64,000 bases of DNA from contig NZ_CP025407.1 of NCBI RefSeq assembly GCF_002847285.1, positions 310,001-374,000 of the forward strand, written 5' to 3'. The notes beneath the pieces are model-generated. The model was not told the origin of the DNA and did no database searches. It saw nothing but the letters and a program-made list of their open reading frames with translations. Source of the stretch: Streptomyces sp. CMB-StM0423. Its GTDB lineage: Bacteria > Actinomycetota > Actinomycetes > Streptomycetales > Streptomycetaceae. Positions 9,131 to 17,230 of the stretch are shown here, one piece after another. Made by a program: the position numbers and the translations under genes. How positions within the stretch are numbered: position 1 is the first letter of the stretch; each line of letters starts with the position of its first letter.

Positions 9131-10077
9131 TGCCGACCGACCTCAGCCCCACCGCCCGGGCCCTGCGCACGATGGAGATCCTCCGGGCCCGCCCCGGCGC
9201 GACGGCGGACGAACTCGCCGCGGAGCTGGGCGTCACCGAGCGGGCGGCGCGCCGGTACGTCGGGATCCTCCGGGAGGCCGGCGTCCCGGTGGAGTCGACC
9301 CGCGGCCCGTACGGCGGCTACCGGCTGGGGCGCGGCGCGCGGCTGCCGCCGGTGGTCTTCACCGAGGCCGAGGCCCTGGCGCTGGTCATGGCGGCGCTGG
9401 ACGACGCGGACGAGCTGGTGGGCAAGGCGCTGGACAAGGTGATCCGGGTGCTGCCGGAGAGCGTCGGCCGGCAGGCGGCGACGCTGCGGGAGCACGCCGC
9501 GGCCGCCCCCGACCCGAACTCGGCCCGCCCCGACCCGGCGACCACCGGCGCGCTGGTCGCCGCGTGCGCGGAGCGGACGAGCGTGCGGGTCACGTACCGC
9601 AGCGAGTCGGGGCGGGAGTCGGAGGGGCTGGTCGACCCGTGGGCGGTGGTCGTACGCCACGGGCGCTGGTATCTGCTGTGCCGCTCCCACCGCGCGGACG
9701 CCATCCGCACGTACCGCGTGGACCGCATCGGCGAGGTCCACTGGACGACCCGCGCCTTCACCCCGCCCGACGGCCTCGACCCGGTCGCGGTGCTGGAGGA
9801 GAACCTCGGCACGGGCTGGGAGTACCCGGCCCGGGTGGCGTTCGACGCCCCGGTGGCGGAGGTCGCGCGCTGGGTGCGGCCGCCGATGGGCCGCCTGGAG
9901 GCCGCAGGTGAGGGCTGCGTGCTGGTCGGCAGCACGAGCGCGCCGACGATGTACGCGCGGGACTGGCTGGCCCGGATGCCCTTCGCGTTCCGCGTCGAGG
10001 GCGGCCCGGAGCTGCGCGCGGCGGTCGCGGCGCTGGCGGCGCGGCTGACGGCGGCGTCGGAGGCGTCGGAGGCGTAG
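9130..10077 (+). CDS. WYL-domain transcriptional regulator (YafY/PafBC type)
   Basis: A 315-residue regulator. Residues 1-60 form a winged HTH (TADELAAELGVTERAARRYVGILREAGVPVES) followed by the GPYGGYRLG wing. The middle contains the WYL domain (VDPWAVVVRHGRWYLLCRS, AIRTYRVDRIGEV), and the C-terminal WCX extension follows (ARVAFDAPVAEVARWV). WYL domains bind ligands such as single-stranded nucleic acid; the effector here is unknown. The ATG has no ribosome site but sits at the predicted transcription start, consistent with leaderless translation. It is divergent from the ATP-grasp/MFS pair and is its most likely regulator. Confidence 0.92.
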   Translation: MPTDLSPTARALRTMEILRARPGATADELAAELGVTERAARRYVGILREAGVPVESTRGPYGGYRLGRGARLPPVVFTEAEALALVMAALDDADELVGKALDKVIRVLPESVGRQAATLREHAAAAPDPNSARPDPATTGALVAACAERTSVRVTYRSESGRESEGLVDPWAVVVRHGRWYLLCRSHRADAIRTYRVDRIGEVHWTTRAFTPPDGLDPVAVLEENLGTGWEYPARVAFDAPVAEVARWVRPPMGRLEAAGEGCVLVGSTSAPTMYARDWLARMPFAFRVEGGPELRAAVAALAARLTAASEASEA

Positions 10078-10083
10078 CGGGAG

Positions 10084-10248
10084 TCACGTCAGCACGCCGG
10101 CGGCGAGGGCGAGCAGTGCAGTCGCCGCGGTGAGGGTCGCGCCGAAGGCAGCCCCGGCACGCAGCAGGGCGGCGGGAGCCGAGGCACCGTCCCAGCGGGC
10201 CGGCAGCCCGGTGGCGACAAAGCCACCACCGTCAAAGGTGTCGAGCAC
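10084..10248 (-). CDS. Possible small membrane peptide (54 aa)
   Basis: A GTG-started frame directly downstream of the serine hydrolase, in the same frame after its stop, encodes 54 residues ending in a hydrophobic helix (TLTAATALLALAAGVLT). It has no strong ribosome site and no recognised family. It could be a real small membrane peptide, a former C-terminal extension of the hydrolase, or chance. The rest of 10078-10290 shows nothing else. Confidence 0.25.
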   Translation of the reverse strand: MLDTFDGGGFVATGLPARWDGASAPAALLRAGAAFGATLTAATALLALAAGVLT

Positions 10249-10290
10249 TTCCCCGAAGGCACCGTCACCCGTACCCCCGCCCCCGGGACG

Positions 10291-11334
10291 TCACCTAGCC
10301 TCCCCCAGCGCCAGCGCCCGCAGCAGCAGGTACGCCGACTGCACGAACCGGCTTCGCAGCGTGACCCCCGAGTTGGTCAGTGCCACCACGCACACCTCCC
10401 GCTCCGGGCTCAGGCCCACGAACGCCGTGCAGCCGCGGGTCGCGCCGCTGTGGAAGTACAGCGTCGCCCCCGACAGGGTGCGGACGCTCCACGCCAGGCC
10501 CGACTTCTCCTCGTCCTCCGCCGGCAGTTCACGGATCCGCACGACCTCCGCCAGCGGAATCCGCAGCGACCGCACCACCCCCGAGTCCTCCGGGTCGAGG
10601 TGCGCGCGGAGGAAGCGGATCAGGTCGTGGGCGCTGGAGCGCACCGCGCCCGCGCCGGGGAGGGCCGGGATGACCCAGGGCGGGCGGCGGCGGCCGTGCC
10701 AGTAGCCGACGGCGTACGCGGGGTCCGGGGCGGCCGGGGCCGCGGTGCCGGTGTCGGCGAGGTCCAGCGGGTCGAGGACGCGCTCGCGGAGCATCGATCC
10801 GTAGTCCGTGCCCGCACCGTCGGCCAGCAGCCGGCCGAGCAGGCCGACGCCGAGGTTGGAGTAGCGCATGAGCGTGCCGGGCGGGTGGTGCACGATGGCG
10901 CGGCCGAGCGCGGGCAGCAGCATGTCGGGGGTGAACGACCGGTACGGGTTGGCGAACCAGGACGGCAGCCCGTTGAGCAGCAGTCCAGGCGGGAGCCGGG
11001 GCAGGCCGGAAGTGTGGGTCGCCAGGTGCTCGTAGGTGATGGCCCGGCCGTGGCCGCGCGGGAGGGCGGCGTACGGGAGGCGTTCCGCGATCCGGCCCGT
11101 CAGGCTGACCTCGCCGCGCGCGGCGGTGTCGGCGAGCAGCAGCGCGGTGAAGGTCTTGGTCACCGAGCCGACTTCGAAGCGCGTGCGGTCGGTGACCGAG
11201 GCGGTGCCCGTACGGTCGATGCCGCCGCGGCACAGCGCGCGGTACGTGCCGGTCGCGAAGACCGCGACGACGACCGCCGCCCGCGGTTCCGCGGCGGCGG
11301 CCACCGCTTTGAGGGGTTGGTCGCGGAGGTTCAC
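10291..11334 (-). CDS. Serine hydrolase, class C beta-lactamase/D-alanyl-D-alanine peptidase-like
   Basis: A 347-residue protein of the beta-lactamase (AmpC/PBP) superfamily. The nucleophile motif S-x-x-K is visible as GSVTKTF (about residue 57), the second motif as YSN (about residue 155) and the KTG-equivalent triad as HSGATRG near residue 290. No signal peptide is evident, so it may act in the cytoplasm, unlike most penicillin-binding homologues. The GTG start at 11332-11334 lies 15 bases after the previous gene, and it is the last large gene of a four-gene operon that begins with a 64-residue peptide. In that context it could be a peptidase or amide hydrolase for a peptide product; that is an inference. 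Confidence 0.85.
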   Translation of the reverse strand: MNLRDQPLKAVAAAAEPRAAVVVAVFATGTYRALCRGGIDRTGTASVTDRTRFEVGSVTKTFTALLLADTAARGEVSLTGRIAERLPYAALPRGHGRAITYEHLATHTSGLPRLPPGLLLNGLPSWFANPYRSFTPDMLLPALGRAIVHHPPGTLMRYSNLGVGLLGRLLADGAGTDYGSMLRERVLDPLDLADTGTAAPAAPDPAYAVGYWHGRRRPPWVIPALPGAGAVRSSAHDLIRFLRAHLDPEDSGVVRSLRIPLAEVVRIRELPAEDEEKSGLAWSVRTLSGATLYFHSGATRGCTAFVGLSPEREVCVVALTNSGVTLRSRFVQSAYLLLRALALGEAR

Positions 11335-11349
11335 GTCGCCGCCGCCCGG

Positions 11350-12270
11350 CTAGGCGCCCAGGCGCGAGAGCACGAGAGACGCGGCGGCCGTGGCGACCAC
11401 GGCGGTGTGGTAGTGGTCGTCGAACCGCCCGTCCTCGTCGCCCACATCGGTCCGCCCGTCGCGCGGGAGCATCCCGTCGTCGTGCTGCGCGGCGGCCAGC
11501 CGCCGCCAGGCGGCCGGTTCGAAGGACGGATCCGGCATGCAGGCGTCGACGATGAGGAGTTCGGCGACGAGATCCCACTCCTCGATCTCCAGCCACACGT
11601 CCGTCCACACCGGCAGCCAGGTCGCCAGATAGTCCCGCAGGCGGGGCGGCAGGGCCTCCGGTTGCGCGCCCCAGTCGGTGAGATGGAAGACGGTGTGGGT
11701 CATGTGGTACGCCGTCATCCAGTCCATGGTCCACGGCTCTGGCACCGTTCCGAGCCAGGTGGCCGCGGTGCGCGCGGGCCAGTCGGTGCGGTCGGCGACG
11801 CCGATGATCCGGGTCGCGTTGGCCACCGCCATGCGGCGGTTGGGCACGTGCTCGTACTCGCGGTACGAGGTGAGGGACGTCAGGTGGGCGAGCAGCGCCT
11901 GCAGCGGCTCGTGCCGGTAGCCGGCGCGGTGGAAGTGGACGTACGTCTCCAGCGGGTCGGTCATGGCGGGGAACCGCAACTGCCGCTCGTAGAGCAGGTC
12001 GCCGCCGCGGAGCTGGTCCCAGGCGAAGTCGAGGAGTGCGCCGGCCGCGTCGTGCTCGGGGGCGGGGAGCGAGGCGTCGCGCACCACCAGAGATCCGGCG
12101 AGCGCCAGTTCGGCCAGCGGCTTGTAGACGCTGTCGGGCTCGGCCAGTTCGGCCGTCGCGCCGTCGGCGAACGTGCTCTGCGCGCGGTTGCGGTGCAGCC
12201 AGCCCAGCGCCCCGGTGCCCAGGCGCAGTGCCGCGGTACGCACCGGATCCGCCGGCCCGGGAGCGGTCAT
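11350..12270 (-). CDS. DUF6895-like protein of unknown function
   Basis: A 306-residue, Trp- and His-rich soluble protein (TDPLETYVHFHRAGY, WTMDWMTAYHMTHTVFHLTDWG, WLEIEEWDLVAELLIVDACM, DGRFDDHYHTAVVATAAASLVL). The alternating helical pattern and the closing H-Y-H-T-x(2)-V segment suggest an alpha/alpha-toroid fold. I believe it belongs to the uncharacterised DUF6895 group, but I cannot confirm this by search. The ATG at 12268-12270 overlaps the stop of the preceding gene (ATGA), so the two are translationally coupled and probably act together. No catalytic motif is certain; the conserved-looking His and Asp residues could bind metal. Confidence 0.7.
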   Translation of the reverse strand: MTAPGPADPVRTAALRLGTGALGWLHRNRAQSTFADGATAELAEPDSVYKPLAELALAGSLVVRDASLPAPEHDAAGALLDFAWDQLRGGDLLYERQLRFPAMTDPLETYVHFHRAGYRHEPLQALLAHLTSLTSYREYEHVPNRRMAVANATRIIGVADRTDWPARTAATWLGTVPEPWTMDWMTAYHMTHTVFHLTDWGAQPEALPPRLRDYLATWLPVWTDVWLEIEEWDLVAELLIVDACMPDPSFEPAAWRRLAAAQHDDGMLPRDGRTDVGDEDGRFDDHYHTAVVATAAASLVLSRLGA

Positions 12271-13028
12271 CGCGGGCCCCCTTCTGCCGCGGCCAGGAGT
12301 CTTCCGGCGATGGCGAGGTCGAGCGCCGTACGGGCGCTGGGGGCGCCCCACAGGCGCAGGTGCTCCAGCGCCGTCGGGACGTCGAGGGCGGGCGACGCGC
12401 CTCGGCTCCGGGCCAGGGCCAGCCAGCGGACGAGCCGGGCCGCGGTGGGGTAGTCGCGGCGCATCAGGGAACGGACGGCGCCCTGGCTGAGCGCACGGAC
12501 GTGCAGACAGGCCCGCTGCTGGTAGGGCCCGTCCACCTCCGGAAGCGCCAGCGGGGCGAGCCGCGCCATGCGCTGCGACCGCTCCTTCCACGTCAGTTCG
12601 GTGTCCTCCGCGTCCTCGACGATCCCGGCGATCTCGACCACCTCGGCGATCGCGGCGCGCTCGGAGTCCTCCCCCGGGTACGGGACGGCCGTCCGGGTCC
12701 CGGCCGCACCGCGGGCGAGCAGCGCGGCGGTGGTCCGGTCGCGCCAGCGGGCCTCGGTGCTGTCCCCCGGGCGGGGCGGGAAGACCCGCAGGGCCGATCC
12801 CAGGGTCTCCCGGTCGGGCTGCGGCAGCGGCTGGCGGCAGAAGAGCGCCGGCGCGAACAGGTCGGGCCCCAGGACCCGCACGGCCGCCAGGGCGGTGGTG
12901 TCTGCCGGCCGGTCCGCGTCGGACACGGCCGGCAGCGGAACCTGGGTGCCCCGAAGGGCACCCAGGACGCGCCCGGCCAATTGCTCCACCGCTTGGGCGT
13001 AGCCGGCCCCCAGTGCGGCATTCGACAT
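12267..13028 (-). CDS. Unknown protein in peptide-led operon
   Basis: A 253-residue protein I do not recognise. It is largely helical, with a segment LGPDLFAPALFCRQPLPQPDRETLGSALRV cut into short helices and an acidic middle (EIAGIVEDAEDTELTWKER). The C-terminal half (AVRSLMRRDYPTAARLVRWLAL) looks like a helical repeat. No signal peptide, membrane segment or known catalytic motif is visible. It starts with ATG at 13026-13028, 63 bases after the peptide gene with a GAAGG ribosome site, and its stop overlaps the next start. Its position between a small peptide and the DUF6895-like protein suggests a role in recognising or modifying that peptide; this is a guess from context. Confidence 0.65.
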   Translation of the reverse strand: MSNAALGAGYAQAVEQLAGRVLGALRGTQVPLPAVSDADRPADTTALAAVRVLGPDLFAPALFCRQPLPQPDRETLGSALRVFPPRPGDSTEARWRDRTTAALLARGAAGTRTAVPYPGEDSERAAIAEVVEIAGIVEDAEDTELTWKERSQRMARLAPLALPEVDGPYQQRACLHVRALSQGAVRSLMRRDYPTAARLVRWLALARSRGASPALDVPTALEHLRLWGAPSARTALDLAIAGRLLAAAEGGPR

Positions 13029-13091
13029 CGGGCGCTCACCTTCTGCTGTCGGTCACGGACGTGATGGTGCGGGTTCTGGTCCGCGGACCGT

Positions 13092-13286
13092 TTAGGTGGG
13101 GCGCGGCTCCTTCGGGAGCTTCGGGGACGCGAGCGCCAGCAGCAGCAGGACGGCGCCGCCCGGCGGGGAGTACACGGGCGCGTCGCTGAACGGGGCCTCC
13201 GGCTCGTCGACCAGTGCCGTGAACGCGGCCCTCTCGGCCACGCCGGCCCGGACGGGGGAGAGAGCCGGGGTCGTCTGTACGGACAT
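13092..13286 (-). CDS. Small peptide (64 aa), possible precursor heading an operon
   Basis: An ATG with a perfect GGAGG four bases upstream starts a 64-residue peptide. The N-terminal half is Ser/Thr/Ala rich and ends in an acidic-aromatic stretch (VDEPEAPFSDAPVYSPPGG). Then come a short hydrophobic run (AVLLLLALASP) and a basic-proline tail (KLPKEPRPT). There is no cysteine, so it is not a lanthipeptide substrate, and the hydrophobic run is too short and too late to be a signal peptide. It heads four co-directional genes with coupled starts. A GGTCCGCGGACC palindrome follows its stop (13078-13089) and might partly terminate or stabilise the peptide message, as is common for abundant precursor peptides. 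Function is unknown. Confidence 0.65.
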   Translation of the reverse strand: MSVQTTPALSPVRAGVAERAAFTALVDEPEAPFSDAPVYSPPGGAVLLLLALASPKLPKEPRPT

Positions 13287-13518
13287 CTTGCCTCCAAGAG
13301 TCGTCCCCTCGCGGAATGCGACGGGAGGGAGTGACTGCGCCGCGCCAGTGACGAGCGCGACGGGTGCGGCCGGTGGTCACCCATCCGGCTCACTGCACCA
13401 ACGTCGGTGTCCCCTCCCCGCCCGCCACTTAGATCCCACAAGGATGGAGACCACACGATGGGTGCCCCCGGAAGCACTGAGGTTTAGCAGGCCGGACGGG
13501 CCGCCCCCGGCGGCCCGT

Positions 13519-14172
13519 TCACACCCTGCCTATCAGGATGAAGCGCTCGTCGGAGACCGGCCGGCCCCACAACTGCTCGTCGCCGCCGAGGTCTTCGACC
13601 CGTACGTCGGCCACCAGCGGCCGCACCGCTCCGGCCAGCGCTTCCGCCCCGACGCCACCGCTCCACGGCAGCACTCCCGTGCCCGTCCCGTACGGCTCGG
13701 CGGCCGGACCGGCGCCGCCCCAGCGCCCCTCGACGAGCACGAGCACCCCGCCGGGGCGGAGCCGCGCCACCCATTCCCGCAGCGCGGCCTCGGGATCCGG
13801 CAGGGTCCACACCAGATGCCGGGAGAGCACGGCGTCGAACTTCGCGTCCCCCGTAGGCGGAACCGAGGCGTCCGCCACGAGCAGCCGGGCCCGCAGCCCC
13901 GCCGCCGCCACCTTGGCCCGCGCCTGCTCGACCATCCGCGGCGCCAGGTCCACACCGGTGACCCGGTGCCCGGCGGCGGCCAGCAGACAGGTCAGGGAGC
14001 CGGTCCCGCAGCCGGCGTCGAGCACGTCGGCGGCGGGCCGCGCGATCCACGCGTCCAGCCGGGCCGCCCAGGCAGCCCGCGTGGCCCCGTCCCGCAGCCC
14101 GTGATCGGGCTCGTCGTCGAAACTGCCTGCCTGACCGTCCCAGTAAGCGCCGATGGCGGCGGAGTCCGTCAT
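13519..14172 (-). CDS. Class I SAM-dependent methyltransferase
   Basis: A 217-residue Rossmann methyltransferase. The glycine-rich motif I (VLDAGCGTGSLTCLLA) binds SAM, the acidic residue ending strand 2 (VTGVDLAPRMVEQAR) contacts its ribose, and motif II/III (DAVLSRHLVWTLPDPEAALREWVARLRPGG) follows. The small C-terminal part offers no substrate clue. It starts at ATG 14170-14172 and is a single-gene unit on the minus strand, flanked by decayed DNA upstream and the peptide operon 230 bases downstream. The intervening bases 13287-13518 include the likely promoter of the peptide operon but no hexamers I would defend. Confidence 0.88.
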   Translation of the reverse strand: MTDSAAIGAYWDGQAGSFDDEPDHGLRDGATRAAWAARLDAWIARPAADVLDAGCGTGSLTCLLAAAGHRVTGVDLAPRMVEQARAKVAAAGLRARLLVADASVPPTGDAKFDAVLSRHLVWTLPDPEAALREWVARLRPGGVLVLVEGRWGGAGPAAEPYGTGTGVLPWSGGVGAEALAGAVRPLVADVRVEDLGGDEQLWGRPVSDERFILIGRV

Positions 14173-14396
14173 ACCCGGATCGTCGCACCCGCCATTGACA
14201 TCGCCGCCGGACTGCGCACACCGGCGCACGACAGGCTCACCCGACGGCGCACCCGCACCCCGGATTGGCCCTCGCTTCCCGTCCGCTGGCGGGCGGGAAG
14301 CCGGACGGGTCCCCCGGGGGTCGGCCGGCGGCGGGACCCGGCCACGGCGCCTCCGTCGACGCGTCGAGCCGGGGCAGCCTGCTCGGCCCCCGGCAC

Positions 14397-14545
14397 CGAG
14401 TTCTACGTCGAGGTCGACCCGCGCCGCCTGGAACAAGATCCCCACCTGGGCCGTTATAGCCACTCACGAGCACGCCATCGTGTCGGCGACAGGCGTTCAT
14501 GGCCGAGCGCGCTCACGCGCGGACCATTGAGGTGAGCGCCGGGCC
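14397..14545 (+). pseudogene. Alpha/beta-hydrolase remnant, multiply frameshifted
   Basis: Three short stretches in three successive frames match the C-terminal part of alpha/beta hydrolases: TEFYVEVDP (from about 14397), then AAWNKIPTWAVIATHEHAI (from about 14425), then FMAERAHARTIEVSAG (from about 14496). In intact family members these appear in one frame as a xFYVxVD, AWKTIPSW and MAERAxAxTVEV series before the catalytic His. The catalytic Ser elbow and the final His are absent. It is a decayed gene end lying directly against an IS3 remnant. The 220 bases before it (14173-14396) hold nothing recognisable. Confidence 0.6.
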
Positions 14546-14634
14546 ACGGCCCGCTGAGCCGCCCCCCTCGCCCGCAGACGGGCCCCGGCGACGCCCCCGG
14601 AAGGCACCGCTCCCCACCCACCGAACCAGAAAGC

Positions 14635-15010
14635 TCAGATCATGGACATCCCGGTCAGCCAGTCCCGCCGCAGCTGCCGTGGAGCGGTCGGTGTGCGCTT
14701 GTGCTTGCAGTAGCTCTGCCGGGCGACACCAAGGATCCGGCAGCACCTGTTGACCGGTGCCCCGGCATCGACGAGTCGGTCGATCACCGGGTAGAGGCTT
14801 TTGGGGCCGGCTTGTCCTCGCCAAGGAACTTCGCCGTCTGCCGGACGATCGCCAGCTCGGTTTCCAGCTCATGGATCCGCCGGCGAGCGGCTCGCAACTC
14901 AGCAAACTCGCTCGACGGCGTTCCCGGCCGCCGCCCGTTGTCGATGTCGTCTTGCCGCAACCACTTCGACAACGTGACGGGATGGATGCCGAGCTCCACC
15001 GCCGTTTGCC
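14635..15010 (-). mobile_element. IS3-family transposase remnant (orfA and orfB fragments)
   Basis: On the minus strand, 14784 to about 15008 encodes the end of an OrfA: ELGIHPVTLSKWLRQDDIDNG, PSSEFAELRAARRRIHELETELAIVRQTAKFLGE, the HTH plus leucine-zipper region typical of IS3/IS51 elements. OrfB begins in the overlapping frame (SLYPVIDRLVDAGAPVNRCCRILGVARQSYCKHK) and stops after DWLTGMSMI at 14635. The N-terminal part of OrfA, the DDE catalytic core of OrfB and both terminal inverted repeats are missing, so it cannot move. It abuts an ABC-2 permease fragment on one side and a hydrolase fragment on the other, marking it as the likely cause of the deletion. Confidence 0.8.
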
Positions 15011-15011
15011 A

Positions 15012-15446
15012 GCCTGACGCAGACTCTGCTGAGCATGACCATCGTCACCGGCGTCGCACTGCTGGTGGGCTTCGAGCCCGCCGCGGGCTTCGGTGAATGG
15101 CTCGGCGTGATCGGCGTGCTCGTGCTGATCATCTTCGCGCTCACCAGTCTGTCGGTCGCGCTGGCCATCAAGGCCAAGAGCGTTGCAGCCGCGAGCAACA
15201 TGCTAACGCCACTCATGATCCTCCCGATGATGGGCAGCGGATTCGTCCCCGACTCGATGCCCGCCGGGCTTCAATGGTTCGCCGACTACCAGCCGTTCAC
15301 CCCGTTCATCGAGACCCCGCGCGGGCTGATGGTGGGCACCCCCGATCGGCAACAACCCGATTCTCGCCATCGGCTGGTACGCCCTGATCGCCCTGGGCGG
15401 CTATCTGTGGGCCAAGAATGTCTACAACCGCGAGCCCACGCAGTGA
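15012..15446 (+). pseudogene. ABC-2 type permease (DrrB-like) C-terminal fragment
   Basis: From about 15012 the frame reads ASLTQTLLSMTIVTGVALLVGFEP, IGVLVLIIFALTSLSVALA, ASNMLTPLMILPMMGSGFVP, WFADYQPFTPFIETPRGLMVG. These are the last three or four membrane segments of daunorubicin-resistance-type ABC-2 exporters, including the GSGF(V)P and YQPxTP motifs. At the C run near 15345 an extra base shifts the frame, and the expected ending (IGNNPILAIGWYALIALGGYLWA, stop TGA 15444-15446) appears in the next frame. The N-terminal half is cut off exactly where the IS3 remnant begins. Non-functional. Confidence 0.8.
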
Positions 15447-16332
15447 GCGGCTTACATAGTCACCCCCGTCCAACCGGCGGGTGGGCGTCCCCAAACCGAA
15501 ACCTTTGCTCATCGACGAGCGCCCCCGGTGGGACTGACTAACCCGGGCCGTCCCGGGTGACGGCTCCCGGTTGCCTCACCGGACCGGAATCCTGATCTCA
15601 ACAGTGGCTCCCATGCAACGCCCACCCCTGCGCGGGCTGACCATGGGCGTCGTCCCTGGCATTCCGGTGCGCTGCGCTGCACGGCTGCGCTGAAAACGTG
15701 TGTCCGGCCTGCTTGCGAACGTTCTGAGGTCAGGGGTCCAGGTACTCGATGACCAGCCGGAGAGTACTCCGATCAGGTGACACGGAGCTCCGGAACTTGA
15801 GGCATATGCCGTGATCCTGCCTTACTGGGCATATCCAACCAGGGCAGCCCGTTCCGTTCGGGGAGCGTGGCAACGGTGTGAGTTGTCGCCCTTCACACGT
15901 GGGGAGGTGCGTGGCTCCGCTGGAACCGCGATGGGCACCCCGGAGGGGTTGGATGGCCAGCCGGCACCGCGTGCGGTGCCGGCTGGACCTTTGTTTGCAA
16001 GGAAGGAGCCCATGGCGCACGCCGGTGGCGCACAGGCCCACTGGTGCTCTCTCCGCCGCCCTAATCATGTGATTGCCGCCTTGTCAAAGTGGCGCATCTG
16101 TGGAGTACTTGAAAAAGCGAACCGGTGGGCCGCCCATCCCATGACCGGGGATCACGACAGAGGGCGGCGTGTGCCGGTTTTTCTCCTGTGCGGCGTCGAG
16201 GGAATTCCCTTGGCACGGCGGCACTCTTCAGTCGTCTGCTCTTTCGTGCAATTCCTCCGCGAAGGTCGGCCCTGAAAGCTCTCATGGTTCCGCTGCGTTC
16301 TCTATCTGTTCCTGCCAGCGAGGAGTCTCTCC
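15447..16332. other. Gene-poor stretch between the permease remnant and the TIG genes
   Basis: About 890 bases without a convincing gene. It holds a small hairpin (ACCCGGG/CCCGGGT, 15541-15558), a strong hairpin at 15957-15986 described separately, and an AGGGAATTCCCT palindrome (16199-16210). An 87-codon frame begins at ATG 16012 behind a GGAAGGAG site, but its composition is not protein-like. Base composition is less GC-rich than the flanks, which suggests acquired or decaying DNA. Confidence 0.5.
15957..15996 (+). terminator. Strong hairpin with T-rich tail
   Basis: The arms CCAGCCGGCACCG (15957-15969) and CGGTGCCGGCTGG (15974-15986) pair perfectly over 13 bp around a CGTG loop and are followed by ACCTTTGTTT. 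This is the best intrinsic-terminator candidate in the window. A consensus ribosome site and ATG (16012) follow within 30 bases, so it could alternatively act as a leader or attenuator element. Confidence 0.55.
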
Positions 16333-17079
16333 ATGCCTATCTCTCCGAACCAGGGATCCACCGGCGGCGGTACGTTGGTGACGATCACAGGTACGAATCT
16401 GTCCGGCACGACCGCCGTCACCTTCGGCACCAGGCCGGCCACCAGCATCACCAACGTCTCTCCGACCCAGGTCACGGCCGTGTCCCCGTCGGGCACCGGC
16501 ACCGTCGGAGTCACCGTGACGACCGCAGGCGGAACCAGCAACCCCATCCCGTTCTTCTACGTCGGAGCCCCGTTCAAGTCCTCGGTCGGCCCGGCTTCCG
16601 GCCCGCTGGCGGGCGGCAACACGGTCACCCTTAACGGTGTCGGGCTGGCGACCGCCAGCAGTGTCGCCTTCGGCGCCAACACCGCCACGCCAACGGTCGT
16701 CTCCGACACCCAGCTCACCGTCACCGTGCCGGCAGGCGCGGCAGCCGGACCCGTAGGGGTGAGCGTGACCACCGCAGGCGGGACGAACAACGGCCTGTCC
16801 TACACCTACCTGGACGTCCCCACCGTGACGACCGTCGCGCCTGCCTCCGGGCCGACGTCGGGCGGCACCGGTGTCACCATCACCGGCACCAACCTCGACA
16901 CCACCGAGTCGGTCACCTTCGCCGGCACCCCGGCGCCGTTCTCCGTGGTGAACGCCACCACGGTCTCGGCCGTGACCCCGCCCGGCACCGCCGGTGCAGT
17001 CGACGTGGTGGTGACCAACCCGGCCGGTTCCGACACGGCCACCGGCGCGTTCACCTACGTCGCCGGTCCCGGTATCTGA
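16333..17079 (+). CDS. IPT/TIG-repeat protein, three repeats
   Basis: A 248-residue protein composed almost wholly of three IPT/TIG immunoglobulin-like repeats of about 80 residues. Each begins S-P-x-x-G-x(2)-x-G-G-T (PNQGSTGGGTLVTITGTNL; PASGPLAGGNTVTLNGVGL; PASGPTSGGTGVTITGTNL) and ends with VTTAGGTSN or VTNPAGS followed by an aromatic strand. It starts at ATG 16333 behind GAGGAG. There is no signal peptide, lipobox, LPxTG anchor or membrane helix, although TIG domains are usually extracellular adhesive or structural modules. It ends in AGPGI. A terminator hairpin follows, so it is its own transcription unit. It is Thr/Val/Gly-rich and lower in Arg than neighbouring genes. Confidence 0.88.
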   Translation: MPISPNQGSTGGGTLVTITGTNLSGTTAVTFGTRPATSITNVSPTQVTAVSPSGTGTVGVTVTTAGGTSNPIPFFYVGAPFKSSVGPASGPLAGGNTVTLNGVGLATASSVAFGANTATPTVVSDTQLTVTVPAGAAAGPVGVSVTTAGGTNNGLSYTYLDVPTVTTVAPASGPTSGGTGVTITGTNLDTTESVTFAGTPAPFSVVNATTVSAVTPPGTAGAVDVVVTNPAGSDTATGAFTYVAGPGI

Positions 17080-17092
17080 CCCGCACCCCGCC

Positions 17093-17116
17093 GCCGCCCG
17101 GCTCGCACCGGGCGGC
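17093..17116 (+). terminator. GC-rich hairpin after first TIG gene
   Basis: The arms GCCGCCCGG (17093-17101) and CCGGGCGGC (17108-17116) form a perfect 9-bp stem with a six-base loop, 14 bases after the TIG gene stop. No T tract follows, as is common in actinobacterial terminators. Confidence 0.55.
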
Positions 17117-17230
17117 AGCCGTGCCCACCGTTCGACCGGGCACCCTGCGCCGGGCGGACAGCCTCCGGCTTCTCCCGTGCGGTGACTCCCAGGCCCGGGC
17201 TTCACCCAAGCTGCCATTGGAGCATCCTTC

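Noticed and set aside
7821..9911. Long plus-strand frame across the ATP-grasp and WYL genes
   Set aside because: It spans two genes of opposite direction and has no domain signature.
13078..13089. GGTCCGCGGACC palindrome as a restriction or operator site
   Set aside because: A 12-bp GC palindrome is expected often by chance here; it is mentioned only as a possible mRNA structure.
15811..16275. 154-codon plus-strand frame upstream of the TIG genes
   Set aside because: It runs through a perfect terminator-like hairpin and its composition is not protein-like.
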